A stretch of DNA of 32,321 bases from Comamonadaceae bacterium (GTDB lineage: Bacteria > Pseudomonadota > Gammaproteobacteria > Burkholderiales > Burkholderiaceae_C), in NCBI GenBank assembly GCA_947372495.1, contig CANBTZ010000007.1, positions 1 to 32,321 of the forward strand, given 5' to 3'. This document shows, piece after piece, positions 17,518 through 27,277 of this stretch (position 1 is the stretch's first letter; every line of letters starts with the position of its first letter). The translations under genes and the position numbers were made by a program. Below the pieces are notes generated by a model that was given only the letters and a program-made list of their open reading frames with translations, ran no database searches and was not told where the DNA came from.

Positions 17518-18164
17518 GTCACCTCGCGCAGCAAATTGGCCAGCTCGACGGCGGATTTGACTTCCATCTTGTCGAACACCCGCGAGCGGTGGACTTCCAC
17601 CGTGCGCACGCTGATGTCCAGTTGATCGGCGATCAGTTTGTTGGGCAGGCCTTCGATCACCAGGCGCATCACATCGCGTTCGCGCTCGGTCAGCTCTTGC
17701 AGCTGCTGCTCGCGCAGGCTTTTTTGTGTGCGACGCGCCAGGTGCTGGGCAGACAAAGTCAGCGCTTGCTCGATCCGGTCCACCAGGGCGTTGTCAGAGA
17801 AAGGCTTTTCGCAAAAATCAAAGGCACCGCGCTTGACGCTGTCCACGGCGGTGGGCACATCGGCATGGCCTGTGAGAAAAATCACCGGCCAGGCCTGCGC
17901 CAGGCCCTTGTCCAGCAGCTGCTCGAACAAGGCCAAGCCACTCATGCCGGGCATGCGCACGTCGAGCAAGATGCAGCCCGCTTGCGGTGGCAAGCCGTCA
18001 GCACCCCAGGCGGGTGAGGTGGTGCTCAGCATGTTCAAAAAAGCCTCGGCGCTGCCGTAGGCCTCGCTCAGCAGGCGGCGCGTGCGCAGCAACCAGGCCA
18101 TGCTCTCGCGCACGCTGACATCGTCGTCAACGATAAAGACCGTGGCATGGGTGTGGCTGTGCAT
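17514..18164 (-). CDS. FixJ/NarL-type response regulator with LuxR HTH
   Basis: ATVFIVDDDVSVRESMAWLLRTRRL...GCILLDVRMPGMSGLALFEQL...VIFLTGHADVPTAVDSVKRGAFDFCEKPF... plus LTERERDVMRLVIEGLPNKLIADQLDISVRTVEVHRSRVFDKM. Confidence 0.95.
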   Translation of the reverse strand: MHSHTHATVFIVDDDVSVRESMAWLLRTRRLLSEAYGSAEAFLNMLSTTSPAWGADGLPPQAGCILLDVRMPGMSGLALFEQLLDKGLAQAWPVIFLTGHADVPTAVDSVKRGAFDFCEKPFSDNALVDRIEQALTLSAQHLARRTQKSLREQQLQELTERERDVMRLVIEGLPNKLIADQLDISVRTVEVHRSRVFDKMEVKSAVELANLLREVT

Positions 18165-18173
18165 GGCGCGATT

Positions 18174-20264
18174 TTAGGCAGTGTGGCTGCCTGGTGTGTG
18201 GACAGGGGTGGGGCCAGGGGTTGCTGCGGGCAAGGTGAAGCGGAAAAGTGTGCCGCAAGGGCGGTTGGCTTCAAAGCCCATGTGGCCACCGTGCTGCTCC
18301 ACCACCGTGCGGCACAGGCTCAGGCCCAGGCCCATGCCTTCGGCCTTGGTGGTGAAGAAGGGCGTGAACAATTGGTCGGCCACCGACGGGTCGATGCCCG
18401 AGCCTTGGTCGGCCACGACAAACTCAAGCCAGCTTTGCTGCGCATTCGAGGCGGCTCGCTTGACGTGGATCACCAGCACCCGGTCCTTGCAATCCGGGTG
18501 GTCCATGGCCTGCATGCCGTTGCGTGCGAGGTTCAGCAAAATTTGCTCGACCATGGTGCGGTCGCACAGCACATTGGGCAGTCGGGGGTCGACGCGCATG
18601 TGCACTTGCACATGCAGCTTGCGCGCTTGCAGGTTCACCAGCGGGCCAATCGCGTCCAGCAGGGTTTGCGCGGGCAGCGATTCGCGCTCTTGGTCGCGGC
18701 GGCGCACGAAGTCGTGCACGCTGTTGATCACGCGCCCTGCTCGGCCCGCCTGGTCGGCGATGCGGCGCAGCGCCATGTGCACGTCGTCCAAAGTGTCGGG
18801 GGCGGGTTCGCGCAGCAGGTTCAGCGAGCCGTTGGCGTAACTGGCGATGGCGGCCAGGGGTTGGTTGAGCTCATGGCTGAGCAAGGAGGCCATCTCGCCC
18901 ACCGTGGCCAAACGCGCGGTCGCTTGCAAACGGTCTTGGCTGGCGCGCGACATTTCTTCCACGCGCCGCTGCTCGCTGATGTCCAGGATCGCGCTCATCC
19001 AGCCGGTTTGTTTGCCCAAGGTGCTGATCAAGGGCGCCTCGATGATCAGCACCGGAAAGCGTGTGCCGTCCTTGCGCATGAAGACCGATTCGTAGCCTTC
19101 ACGCGGGGGCGCGTTGCCCGCCAGCCGGATGGCCTGGCGTTGCTGGTATTCGCCCACCATCTCGGGTGGCCAATAAGGCATGGGGGCGCTGCGCCCCATC
19201 AGCTCGCGCGTGTCAAAGCCCACCATCTCGCAAAAAGCCGGGTTGACGTAGGTGATGTGGCCGTGCAGGTCCCGCGCGCGCAGGCCCGTGACGAGCGAGT
19301 CTTCCATCGCCTTGCGAAATGCCAGCGCGTCGGCCAGTTCTTGCTCGGCTTTGAGGCGGCGGCGCGAGTCCTTGATGAGCATCGTGACCACGGTGATCAA
19401 GGCGATCGACATGGCCGTGACCAGAGCGGTCAACAGATTGGGGAACAGCTCGGGTGCGCCCCGGCGGCCGTCCATGCGCAGCACCATGGTGGTGCCCGGC
19501 AGGTCCAGCAACTGCTGGGCCGTGAACAGGCGCTGGCCGCGCCGCTGCGAGCCCACCATGGCTAAGCGTGTGCCGTCGGCTTCGGTGAAAGAGATCTCGT
19601 TGCGCCGACCATAGGCAGCCAGCAAGCGCTCCGTCAGCAGCTCTTGCAGGCTGTAGGTCACTAAGGTGTAGCCCTTGAGCGTGCCTTCGTGGGTGACGGG
19701 CAAGCACAGCTCCATCACCTCCATGCCCAGGCCATCGTATTGAGGCAGGTAGTAGCTGCCCGAATAGGCGGGGCCGTTGGAGCGCTTGGCCCGTTGGCAA
19801 GACTGCAGCACTTCACCGATCGTCTCGGAGCGGGGCGTGCGGTCAAACACCGGCGCGCGCAGCGGCGAGTCGATGCCGGCTTTGAGCAGCATTTGGGTGT
19901 CGCGCCATTCCACGCGCAGCCATTCCCGGCGCTGACCGAGCAGCCCCAGCACTTGGGGTTGCCAGACATCGGCGCTGGGCTGCGACGCCAAGAGGCCTTG
20001 CAGCGACTGCACATCGCGCGACAGGCTGGTGCGCAGGCCATTGATCGCGTCTGCCGTGTCGCGCTCGAGTTCTGCTTGAACCTGGCTGGCTTCGTAACGC
20101 CCGGCCAGCCACACCAGTGTGACCAGCACCGACAGCACCAGTGCGATCAGTGCGATCCACAAGGTCAGACGCGCCGTGCCCCAAGCGCTGGCCTGTTTGC
20201 GATGGCGTTGCCAGCGCGTCCAGCGGTCTTTCCAAGCGGCGGAGGGGGCGAATGGTCGGGTCAT
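18174..20264 (-). CDS. PAS-domain sensor histidine kinase (FixL/DctB-like transmitter)
   Basis: N-terminal TM and periplasmic segment, PAS (LRARDLHGHITYVNPAFCEMVGFDTRELMG), H-box TVGEMASLLSHELNQPLAAIASYANG, G-box KAEGMGLGLSLCRTVVEQHGG. Confidence 0.93.
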   Translation of the reverse strand: MTRPFAPSAAWKDRWTRWQRHRKQASAWGTARLTLWIALIALVLSVLVTLVWLAGRYEASQVQAELERDTADAINGLRTSLSRDVQSLQGLLASQPSADVWQPQVLGLLGQRREWLRVEWRDTQMLLKAGIDSPLRAPVFDRTPRSETIGEVLQSCQRAKRSNGPAYSGSYYLPQYDGLGMEVMELCLPVTHEGTLKGYTLVTYSLQELLTERLLAAYGRRNEISFTEADGTRLAMVGSQRRGQRLFTAQQLLDLPGTTMVLRMDGRRGAPELFPNLLTALVTAMSIALITVVTMLIKDSRRRLKAEQELADALAFRKAMEDSLVTGLRARDLHGHITYVNPAFCEMVGFDTRELMGRSAPMPYWPPEMVGEYQQRQAIRLAGNAPPREGYESVFMRKDGTRFPVLIIEAPLISTLGKQTGWMSAILDISEQRRVEEMSRASQDRLQATARLATVGEMASLLSHELNQPLAAIASYANGSLNLLREPAPDTLDDVHMALRRIADQAGRAGRVINSVHDFVRRRDQERESLPAQTLLDAIGPLVNLQARKLHVQVHMRVDPRLPNVLCDRTMVEQILLNLARNGMQAMDHPDCKDRVLVIHVKRAASNAQQSWLEFVVADQGSGIDPSVADQLFTPFFTTKAEGMGLGLSLCRTVVEQHGGHMGFEANRPCGTLFRFTLPAATPGPTPVHTPGSHTA

Positions 20265-23200
20265 GGTGCGGAAGCGCCTGGTGTGGCGGCAGGCACGGCG
20301 GGCGGGGTGTCCACGCGCGTCACGCGCGGGTCGTACCAGCTGCCGTCGACCGCGAAGGTTTGCACCGAGGCCTTGGCCAGCGGATTTTTGAGCAGCAGTT
20401 GCGCCAGAAATGACGTCAGTCCCACCACCGGGTTGACGGCGATCCCGGCCACCAAAGACGCGGTGCCTGCATCGAGCTCCGGCAGGATCAGCACGCGCAG
20501 CTGTTGGGTCTCTTTGGCGATGTCGGCCGAGCCGTCCATCTGCACCACCGCGTTGACACCTTTGATCTGCAAGTTGCGCGTGGTCGCAATGCCTTTGGCA
20601 ATGCGCACATCGCCTTGCACCGTGTCAAAGGCAAACCCTTCGGAGAACACATCGCGAAAGTCCAGCAGCAAACGCCTGGGCAGTGCTTGCAGGCTGAGCA
20701 CGCCCAAGAGCTTGGCCGCACCTGCATCGGCCTTGAGAAATTGGCCGCGCCCCATTTGCACCGCAAAGTGGCCATTCATGCTGGGGTAGTGCAGCGCCAG
20801 GGGCGAGCCGGACCAGTCGATTTGTCCTTCCAGGTGCCCACTGCCCCCGCGCAAAGCACCCGGTGTGCCCAAGCGTGTGAGCAGCGCGCCTGCGTCTGCC
20901 ACATCGAGCTTGAAGTTCATGTCGGTTTTGCGCGCGCGCCCAGCTTCGCTGGCCGTGACCCAGCGGCCTGTGGCCCGAAAACTGGCTTCGGGCAAGGTGA
21001 TGTTGAATTTTTTCAGCTGCCACTCGCGGGTGGGCACGGCCGCCATCGGTCGGGCTTCGGCGTTGATGGCCTCGATGTCCACGCGGCCCAATTTTTTGCC
21101 CCGCAATTCCAGATCGTTCACTTCGATGTCGAGCGCGGGCATGGACACAGGCGGCGTCTCGAGCATCGACTCGACATCGCTGATGCTGGACGGCGGCAAA
21201 TTCAGCCGACTCAAGCGCGCATACACGCGAGCGGACTGGCTGGCGGTGGGCAGTGTGTATTCGATTTGGCCGCTCAGCTCGCGTGCGTCCACGTTGGCTT
21301 TCCAGGTGCTGCTCTCGCGGGTGATGCCAGCGACCACTTGGTGCAAGGTGCGCCCGTCGGTGGTCAGGGTTTGTGCTTGCACGGCCAGGCGGTTGGGCAG
21401 GTAGCTGTCCCAGCTGCCCAAGCCTGTGGCCAGCGCACTGCCAGGTGGCCACAGTGCTTGCCATGCGTCCACGGACAACTGGTCGAGCACGACCCTGGCC
21501 GCGACACCGCTGTCGGGCAGCACGGCTGCGCTGGCCCCGTTCGTGCCGATGTTCACCGCCCCGCGCAGCACGGTGGGCGAGGCGCCACTCAGCTCGCGCA
21601 CATACAGCGCAGAGGCCACGTTGCCCAAGCTGATCTGGATTTGGTCGCGCAATGTGCGGTCCGAGCCTTGCACTTGTGAGCTGATCACCAGCGGCATGGC
21701 CTGTGCACCGGTTTTGCCCAGCGGCGCGGGCAGGTTCAGCTCCAGACCTTCGAGGCTGCTGCGCACCGACAGCTCGGGCTGGCCCTGACGCCAACCCAGG
21801 CTGGCGCTGTAGGCGGCGCTGCCGCGTGCGTGCTGCGCGAGCAGGTCCAGGGGCCGAAGGCCCGAGGCTTGGCGCAAGCCTTCGGCGCTGGCCTGGCCTT
21901 GGGCCTTGAACAGCAGCGTGGGCTCCCGTGGGTCTGCATTGGTCGCACGCGTGCCGCCTTCGAGCCGTGCAGGTCCACCCAACAAGCGCAGCTGCGCATT
22001 GGGCACCTGAAAGCCCGACTCGGTGAAGGTCAGCGTGCCCTGGATTTTTTCGAGCAGGGGCAGACCTGGAACGATGGCCAGGTCGTTGCCGGCCAGCGCC
22101 ACACTGCCTTGCACCTTGCTGTCTTCAACGTGCATCACCGGGATGGACAGTTTGAGTTTGGCTTGCAGGTTGCCTGTGCCTTCGGCTTTGTCGAGTGCAC
22201 CCTGCAAGAGCTTGCCCAGCGGTGACTGCTGGATCAGGCCCAGCGCCTGGCTGGTGTTGGTGCGCAAATCGGCAGACACCTCGACGCGTGTACCGTGCCC
22301 CATGTCCGGAATTTCGGCTTTCAGGTTGCTCACTTGAACGCCGCTTTTGCCGTCGCCCAAGCGGGCACTGGCGTTGCTCAGTTTCATGCTCAGGCGGTCA
22401 AACACCACATCGCCGCTCAGCCCGGTGATGCGCGGCCAGGGCAAGCTGCCCGAGGGCTGCAGGCGTGTGGGCACATAGACCATGTCGACATCGCGCAGCC
22501 GCCCCGCGAAATGGAATTCGCCCTGCTTGGGCTGGGTGAAGGGGATGTGGTTCAAATCGCCCTTGATGCGCACCTGCACCTTGGACGCGGTGCCCTTGAC
22601 CACGCTGTCGCGCACATAGTGGCGCACCTCTTCAGGCAAGCTGAGCGGCAGGTAGCGGTACACGCGGTGGGCTTCCACACGCGAGAAACGGCCTTGCAAA
22701 TCGAGCACGCCGGGGCCGCCTTCTGCGCTGGCGTGCCAATCGCCATGGGCTTCGCCTTCGAGGTCGTCGCTGGCCACTTGTACTTTCCACTGCGGCACCT
22801 GCAGGCGACCGTTTTGCCATTGCCAGCGGCCATCGGCGTGCAGCTCGTGCAGCGTGAGCGACTTGTCTTCCAGCAGTCCGGCCCAGGCCAGCTGTCCGCC
22901 GTGGTCCATGTGCAGTTGCACCCGCCCGCCTTGCTGGTTCATGTCGAGTTCCAGCCGTGCACCGTCGACGCCGGGCAGGTGCTCGGCGCTTTCGGTCAAG
23001 GCCTGCATGCGCAGGCCGTCGGCCTTGATTTGCGCCTCGTAATGCGTGGGGGCTGTTCTCGGGCCTTGCCAAGCCAGGCGCAGCGCAGACACTTGGCCCT
23101 CGATCTGGTGCTGGGTCAGGCGCTCGTGCCACTGCTCGGGCAGGGGCAGCCGCAAAGCCACATCGCGCAGCGCTTGCAGGTCCAGGCGATCACCTTTGAT

Positions 23201-24322
23201 TTCGCCTTTCTCAGCTTGTTTGCCGCTGGCGTGCGTCACTTGCACGGACACATTGCCGCCTGGCCAAGTCAAGCCCTGGTCGCTCACAAAAGCCAGGTCG
23301 CGGGTGGACACACGCCAGCCCAGCGCATTGGACTGACCCGCCAAGCGCCCCGACAGTTGCGTGAAGCCCAGCGGCCCGAGCGCCGCATCCAATGTGGCTT
23401 GCACCGAGCGCAGGTCCATGTCGGCCGCGCCGCCAGCCCATTCGCCGTTTTGGATGTCTGACCACAGGCGCAGTCGGCCCTGGCCTGAAGTGACATCGAC
23501 GCCTAAGCGCACATGTTGGCGAAGCTGCGACACATCGACATGTGGAAAGTAAGCATAGGCCGGCCCCGACCAGCTGGCGAAATGCCCGGCGTGCGTGGCC
23601 AACAGGGGGCGGTGAAATTGCCCCATCAGCACAAAGCGTTCGCCCCAGTCGGCAGGTGGTGTAGCGTCCACGCGCAAGGCGTGGTCGCGGTGGCCGTTGC
23701 GCAGCACGATGTCCACGTCGTGCAGTGCCAGTGCTGTGGGTGGCGTTGTTGGGGTGTGCTGTGCCTGTGCCCGCTCGGACACCCAACGCAGCGTGCCGCC
23801 GCGCACGATGACTTCGCGCTGTGCAAACAGCCAGTCGGCCACCGCGCTGTTGTCGCTTTGTGTGGAGCCCAGGCTCAATCCTGCGATCAGCCATTGGCCT
23901 GAGGCGGTGTGCCGCACGTCGAGCGAGGGCTGGTCCAGCACCAGCTGCTCCAGGCCCAAGCGCAGCACCGAGCGCACGCTGATGGCCACCACCACGCGTG
24001 GCAGGCTGAGCGCGGGCCGCCCTTCGCTGTCGAGCAACTGGATGTCGCGCAGCTCAAACGAAGGCGCCCAGCCGGTTGAACGCGCCTCTATGCCGCCCAC
24101 GCGCACCGGCACCCCCAAGGTTTGTTGGGCCAGTTGTTCCAGCGCCGGACGGAAATCGCCGATTCGCGGCACAATCCACAAATGCAAGGTGCCCCAGGCG
24201 ACGGCCAGCACCAAGCCCAGCGCGAGCAAGGCCCAGCAAGCCCAGCGGGCCAGTCGGCGAAGGCCAAGCCACACGGTGGCTGAGTCTGAAAATGGGGTCA
24301 AAGATGGCACGAACAAAAGCAT
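20261..24322 (-). CDS. yhdP: YhdP family AsmA-like envelope protein (TIGR02099-type)
   Basis: About 1350 aa; N-terminal TM followed by IPRIGDFRPALEQLAQQTLGVPVRVGGIEARSTGWAPSFELRDIQL-type segment and long AsmA-like C-terminus (NLQIKGVNAVVQMDGSADIAKETQQLRVLILPELDAGTASLVAGIAVNPVVGLTSFLAQLLLKNPL). Start placed at ATG 24322; TTG at 24364 is an alternative. Confidence 0.88.
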   Translation of the reverse strand: MLLFVPSLTPFSDSATVWLGLRRLARWACWALLALGLVLAVAWGTLHLWIVPRIGDFRPALEQLAQQTLGVPVRVGGIEARSTGWAPSFELRDIQLLDSEGRPALSLPRVVVAISVRSVLRLGLEQLVLDQPSLDVRHTASGQWLIAGLSLGSTQSDNSAVADWLFAQREVIVRGGTLRWVSERAQAQHTPTTPPTALALHDVDIVLRNGHRDHALRVDATPPADWGERFVLMGQFHRPLLATHAGHFASWSGPAYAYFPHVDVSQLRQHVRLGVDVTSGQGRLRLWSDIQNGEWAGGAADMDLRSVQATLDAALGPLGFTQLSGRLAGQSNALGWRVSTRDLAFVSDQGLTWPGGNVSVQVTHASGKQAEKGEIKGDRLDLQALRDVALRLPLPEQWHERLTQHQIEGQVSALRLAWQGPRTAPTHYEAQIKADGLRMQALTESAEHLPGVDGARLELDMNQQGGRVQLHMDHGGQLAWAGLLEDKSLTLHELHADGRWQWQNGRLQVPQWKVQVASDDLEGEAHGDWHASAEGGPGVLDLQGRFSRVEAHRVYRYLPLSLPEEVRHYVRDSVVKGTASKVQVRIKGDLNHIPFTQPKQGEFHFAGRLRDVDMVYVPTRLQPSGSLPWPRITGLSGDVVFDRLSMKLSNASARLGDGKSGVQVSNLKAEIPDMGHGTRVEVSADLRTNTSQALGLIQQSPLGKLLQGALDKAEGTGNLQAKLKLSIPVMHVEDSKVQGSVALAGNDLAIVPGLPLLEKIQGTLTFTESGFQVPNAQLRLLGGPARLEGGTRATNADPREPTLLFKAQGQASAEGLRQASGLRPLDLLAQHARGSAAYSASLGWRQGQPELSVRSSLEGLELNLPAPLGKTGAQAMPLVISSQVQGSDRTLRDQIQISLGNVASALYVRELSGASPTVLRGAVNIGTNGASAAVLPDSGVAARVVLDQLSVDAWQALWPPGSALATGLGSWDSYLPNRLAVQAQTLTTDGRTLHQVVAGITRESSTWKANVDARELSGQIEYTLPTASQSARVYARLSRLNLPPSSISDVESMLETPPVSMPALDIEVNDLELRGKKLGRVDIEAINAEARPMAAVPTREWQLKKFNITLPEASFRATGRWVTASEAGRARKTDMNFKLDVADAGALLTRLGTPGALRGGSGHLEGQIDWSGSPLALHYPSMNGHFAVQMGRGQFLKADAGAAKLLGVLSLQALPRRLLLDFRDVFSEGFAFDTVQGDVRIAKGIATTRNLQIKGVNAVVQMDGSADIAKETQQLRVLILPELDAGTASLVAGIAVNPVVGLTSFLAQLLLKNPLAKASVQTFAVDGSWYDPRVTRVDTPPAVPAATPGASAP

Positions 24323-24341
24323 CAGAAAGTCAGCAGGAATT

Positions 24342-27089
24342 ATGACCCCCAGCGAAGGCCACAACTTGGCCTTTTCAGCCCTTTCTCCAGAGTTGCAGCG
24401 CTCAACGGCCCATTCGCGTTTTGTGCAGCGCCTGCGCAGGCGTTATGCCGACTGGTTTTCGGTGCTTCCGAGCGGTGCGCCCACCCGTGACACCCTGACC
24501 CAAGCTCTGAATGCTTTGGGTGATCGAGGTCTGGACTTGCCCTCGGCCTTGCGGGTGCTGCGCCAGCTGACGCTCGAGCGCTTGGCGGTGCTCGACTGCG
24601 AGCAGCAAGCGCCGCTCGAGACCATCACCCGGGCCATGACGTGGCTGGCTGAAGTGACCCTGGACGCAGCCTACACCCAGGTGCAAATCGACCTGCAAAG
24701 CCTGCACGGCACACCCGTGACGACCTTGGGCCAGCAGGCCCAGCTGTGGATCGTGGGCATGGGCAAGTTGGGTGCCCGTGAGCTCAATGTGTCGAGCGAC
24801 ATCGACCTGATTTATGTGTACGACGAAGACGGTGAAACCACCGGCAACGCCGAGGGGCGCGGCAAGATCTCTTGCCAAGACTATTTCAGCCGCGTCGTCA
24901 AACGGATGTACGCCCTGATTGGGGACACCACCGAGCACGGCTTTGTTTTCCGTGTGGACTTGGCGCTGCGCCCCAACGGCAACTCGGGCCCGAGCGTGGT
25001 CTCGCTCGGGGCGCTCGAAGAATACCTGTTGGTGCAGGGCCGCGAGTGGGAGCGCTTTGCCTGGATGAAAAGCCGCGTCGTGGCCCCGCGCAGCGCGGTG
25101 CTGGGGGGCTCGGCGCAAGACTTGCGTGCGGTGGTGCTGCCTTTTGTGTTTCGCCGCTACCTGGACTACAACGTGTTCGAGTCGCTGCGCACGCTGCACC
25201 AGCAGATCCGTGACCACGCAGCCAAGCGCAGCGCCGGACACCCCGAGCGCGCCAACGATGTGAAGCTCTCACGCGGCGGCATCCGTGAGATCGAGTTCAC
25301 CGTGCAGTTGCTGCAGGTGGTGCGCGGTGGGCAGTTCCCTGAGCTGCGCACGCGGCCCACGCTGGACGCGCTGCAACGCGTGGCCAAGGCCGGGCTCATG
25401 CCCCAGGCCACGGCCGATGCGCTGGCGCGGGCCTATGTGTTTTTGCGCCAGGTCGAGCACCGCATCCAATACCTCGACGACCAGCAAACCCATGTGCTGC
25501 CCACGGCCGACGAAGACCTGGCCTGGATTGCCAGCACGCTGGGCTACGCCAACGTGTGCGCCTTTTTGACCGATCTGGACGCCCACCGCGAACTGGTGGC
25601 GCAGGAATTTGACACTTTGCTCGGTGGCGACCGCGAGTGCAAAGGCTGTCACGGCAAAAACGGCCAAGGCGGTCGAGAGCACGCTGAGCTTGAGAAAGTC
25701 CTGGGCGACTTCAGCGGAGCGGTGCGCGATCGCCTGGCCCAATGGGCCGACAACCCGCGTGTGATAGCCTTGCGCGACGACGCCCGTGGCCGCTTGATGC
25801 GCTTGTTGCAACGCACCGCGCACTGGTTGAACGAAGGCCGCATCGGCGAAGACGCCGTGCTGCGCATGGCCGATTGGCTCGAGCCCTTGATGCGCCGCGA
25901 GATTTACCTTTCCTTGTTGCTCGAGCGGCCATCGGTGCATGAGCGGCTGCTGCGCCTCTTGGGGGCGGCCCGCTGGCCGGCGCGCTATCTGGTGCAGCAC
26001 CCGGGCGTGATCGACGAGCTGGCCGGGGGCAACCTGTTCACCAGCCGCTTCGATGCGGCCGAGTTTGAGTCCGACCTGCAAGCCCGTTTGGACGCGCTGC
26101 AGCGCACGGGCGAAGACGACGAAGAAAGCCTCCTCGATTTGCTGCGCCGTGCCCACCATGCCGAGCAGTTCAGAACGCTGGCGCGCGACGTGGAGGGTGT
26201 GATCACTGTGGAGCAAGTGGCCGATGACTTGAGCGCTTTGGCAGATGCCGTGCTGCGCGTGGGTGCCCGCTGGTGCTGGCAGCGCATGAAAAACCGCCAC
26301 CGCGACGAACCGCGTTTTGCCGTCATCGGTTACGGCAAGCTCGGCGGCAAGGAGCTGGGTTACGGCAGCGATCTGGACATCGTGTTCGTTTACGACGACG
26401 AGGACGAACGCGCCCAAGAGGTCTACGCGGCCTACGTACGCAAACTCATCAACTGGCTCACGGTCAAAACCCGCGAAGGCGATGTGTACGAGATCGACAC
26501 CGCCTTGCGCCCCAACGGCAACTCAGGCCTGCTGGTCACGCGCATGCAAGCCTACGCCGACTACCAGGAGCAGCGCGGCAGCAACACCGCCTGGACTTGG
26601 GAGCACCAGGCGATGACGCGCGCACGCTGTGTCATGGGCTTGCCGTCATTGGCCTCTCGGTTTGATGCGGTGCGCCACGCGGTCATCAGCGCGCCCCGCG
26701 ATGCGGCGGGCCTGAAGGCCGAGATCGTAGGCATGCGCGAACGCGTGCGCCAGGGCCACCCGGTCAAGCCAGGGCGCTTTGACGTCAAGCACAGCCCGGG
26801 CGGCATGGTCGATGCCGAGTTTGCCGTGCAGTACCTGGTGCTGCTGCACACCGCCACCCACCCCGTGCTGGCCGACAACGTGGGCAACATTGCCCTGTTG
26901 CAGCGCGCCGAAGCGGTAGGCCTTTTGCCCCCCGGCGTCGGTCAGGCCGCGGCCAATGCCTACCGCGAACTGCGCCGCGTGCAGCACCGCGCCCGGCTGA
27001 ATGAAGAGCCTACCGATGTCGATGCGGCTGCGCTGCAGGCCGAGTGCGAGGCGGTGCTGGCGTTGTGGCGTGCGGTGATGAACCCCTGA
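24342..27089 (+). CDS. glnE: Bifunctional glutamine-synthetase adenylyltransferase/adenylyl-removing enzyme
   Basis: Two nucleotidyltransferase motifs: MGKLGARELNVSSDIDLIYVYDED and GYGKLGGKELGYGSDLDIVFVYDDED; LSRGGIREIEFTVQLLQ; KHSPGGMVDAEFAVQYLVL. ATG 24342 preceded by AGGA; the track's 5' extension to 23697 is antisense to yhdP. Confidence 0.95.
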   Translation: MTPSEGHNLAFSALSPELQRSTAHSRFVQRLRRRYADWFSVLPSGAPTRDTLTQALNALGDRGLDLPSALRVLRQLTLERLAVLDCEQQAPLETITRAMTWLAEVTLDAAYTQVQIDLQSLHGTPVTTLGQQAQLWIVGMGKLGARELNVSSDIDLIYVYDEDGETTGNAEGRGKISCQDYFSRVVKRMYALIGDTTEHGFVFRVDLALRPNGNSGPSVVSLGALEEYLLVQGREWERFAWMKSRVVAPRSAVLGGSAQDLRAVVLPFVFRRYLDYNVFESLRTLHQQIRDHAAKRSAGHPERANDVKLSRGGIREIEFTVQLLQVVRGGQFPELRTRPTLDALQRVAKAGLMPQATADALARAYVFLRQVEHRIQYLDDQQTHVLPTADEDLAWIASTLGYANVCAFLTDLDAHRELVAQEFDTLLGGDRECKGCHGKNGQGGREHAELEKVLGDFSGAVRDRLAQWADNPRVIALRDDARGRLMRLLQRTAHWLNEGRIGEDAVLRMADWLEPLMRREIYLSLLLERPSVHERLLRLLGAARWPARYLVQHPGVIDELAGGNLFTSRFDAAEFESDLQARLDALQRTGEDDEESLLDLLRRAHHAEQFRTLARDVEGVITVEQVADDLSALADAVLRVGARWCWQRMKNRHRDEPRFAVIGYGKLGGKELGYGSDLDIVFVYDDEDERAQEVYAAYVRKLINWLTVKTREGDVYEIDTALRPNGNSGLLVTRMQAYADYQEQRGSNTAWTWEHQAMTRARCVMGLPSLASRFDAVRHAVISAPRDAAGLKAEIVGMRERVRQGHPVKPGRFDVKHSPGGMVDAEFAVQYLVLLHTATHPVLADNVGNIALLQRAEAVGLLPPGVGQAAANAYRELRRVQHRARLNEEPTDVDAAALQAECEAVLALWRAVMNP

Positions 27090-27201
27090 TCGTCTGTGCT
27101 GCGCCGTGCAAGCGATGTGACTGTGATGGACCGTTGTCATCGGATGGCTGTGAGGCGTGTCTGTTTGCTTGCGTGATGAATTTGCGGTCGACGACACCCG
27201 T

Positions 27202-27231
27202 TTGATTTTCTTGCTTCCGCTAAGGCATAAT
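27202..27231 (+). promoter_or_regulatory. Putative sigma70-type promoter for the TonB-dependent receptor gene
   Basis: TTGATT (27202-27207), 18-nt spacer, CATAAT (27226-27231), in an AT-rich patch about 47 bp before the ATG. Confidence 0.4.
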
Positions 27232-27257
27232 TATTTGAAACAAAAGTTTTAAATAAT
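27230..27257. repeat. Near-perfect inverted repeat ATTATTTGAAAC-AAAA-GTTTTAAATAAT (operator or 5'UTR hairpin)
   Basis: 12-nt arms, one G-T mismatch (G.U in RNA), 4-nt loop; overlaps the putative -10 and lies just upstream of the GGGGAGG ribosome-binding site. Confidence 0.7.
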
Positions 27258-27277
27258 GGCTTGGGGAGGCACTTCAT

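Noticed and set aside
18147-19565. 472-aa plus-strand ORF opposite the PAS kinase
   Set aside because: Shadow ORF with His/Ala/Gln/Val bias; the opposite strand carries clear kinase motifs.
23697-24341. 5' extension of glnE as a 1130-aa ORF
   Set aside because: Antisense to yhdP coding sequence; ATG 24342 has an SD and fits normal GlnE length.
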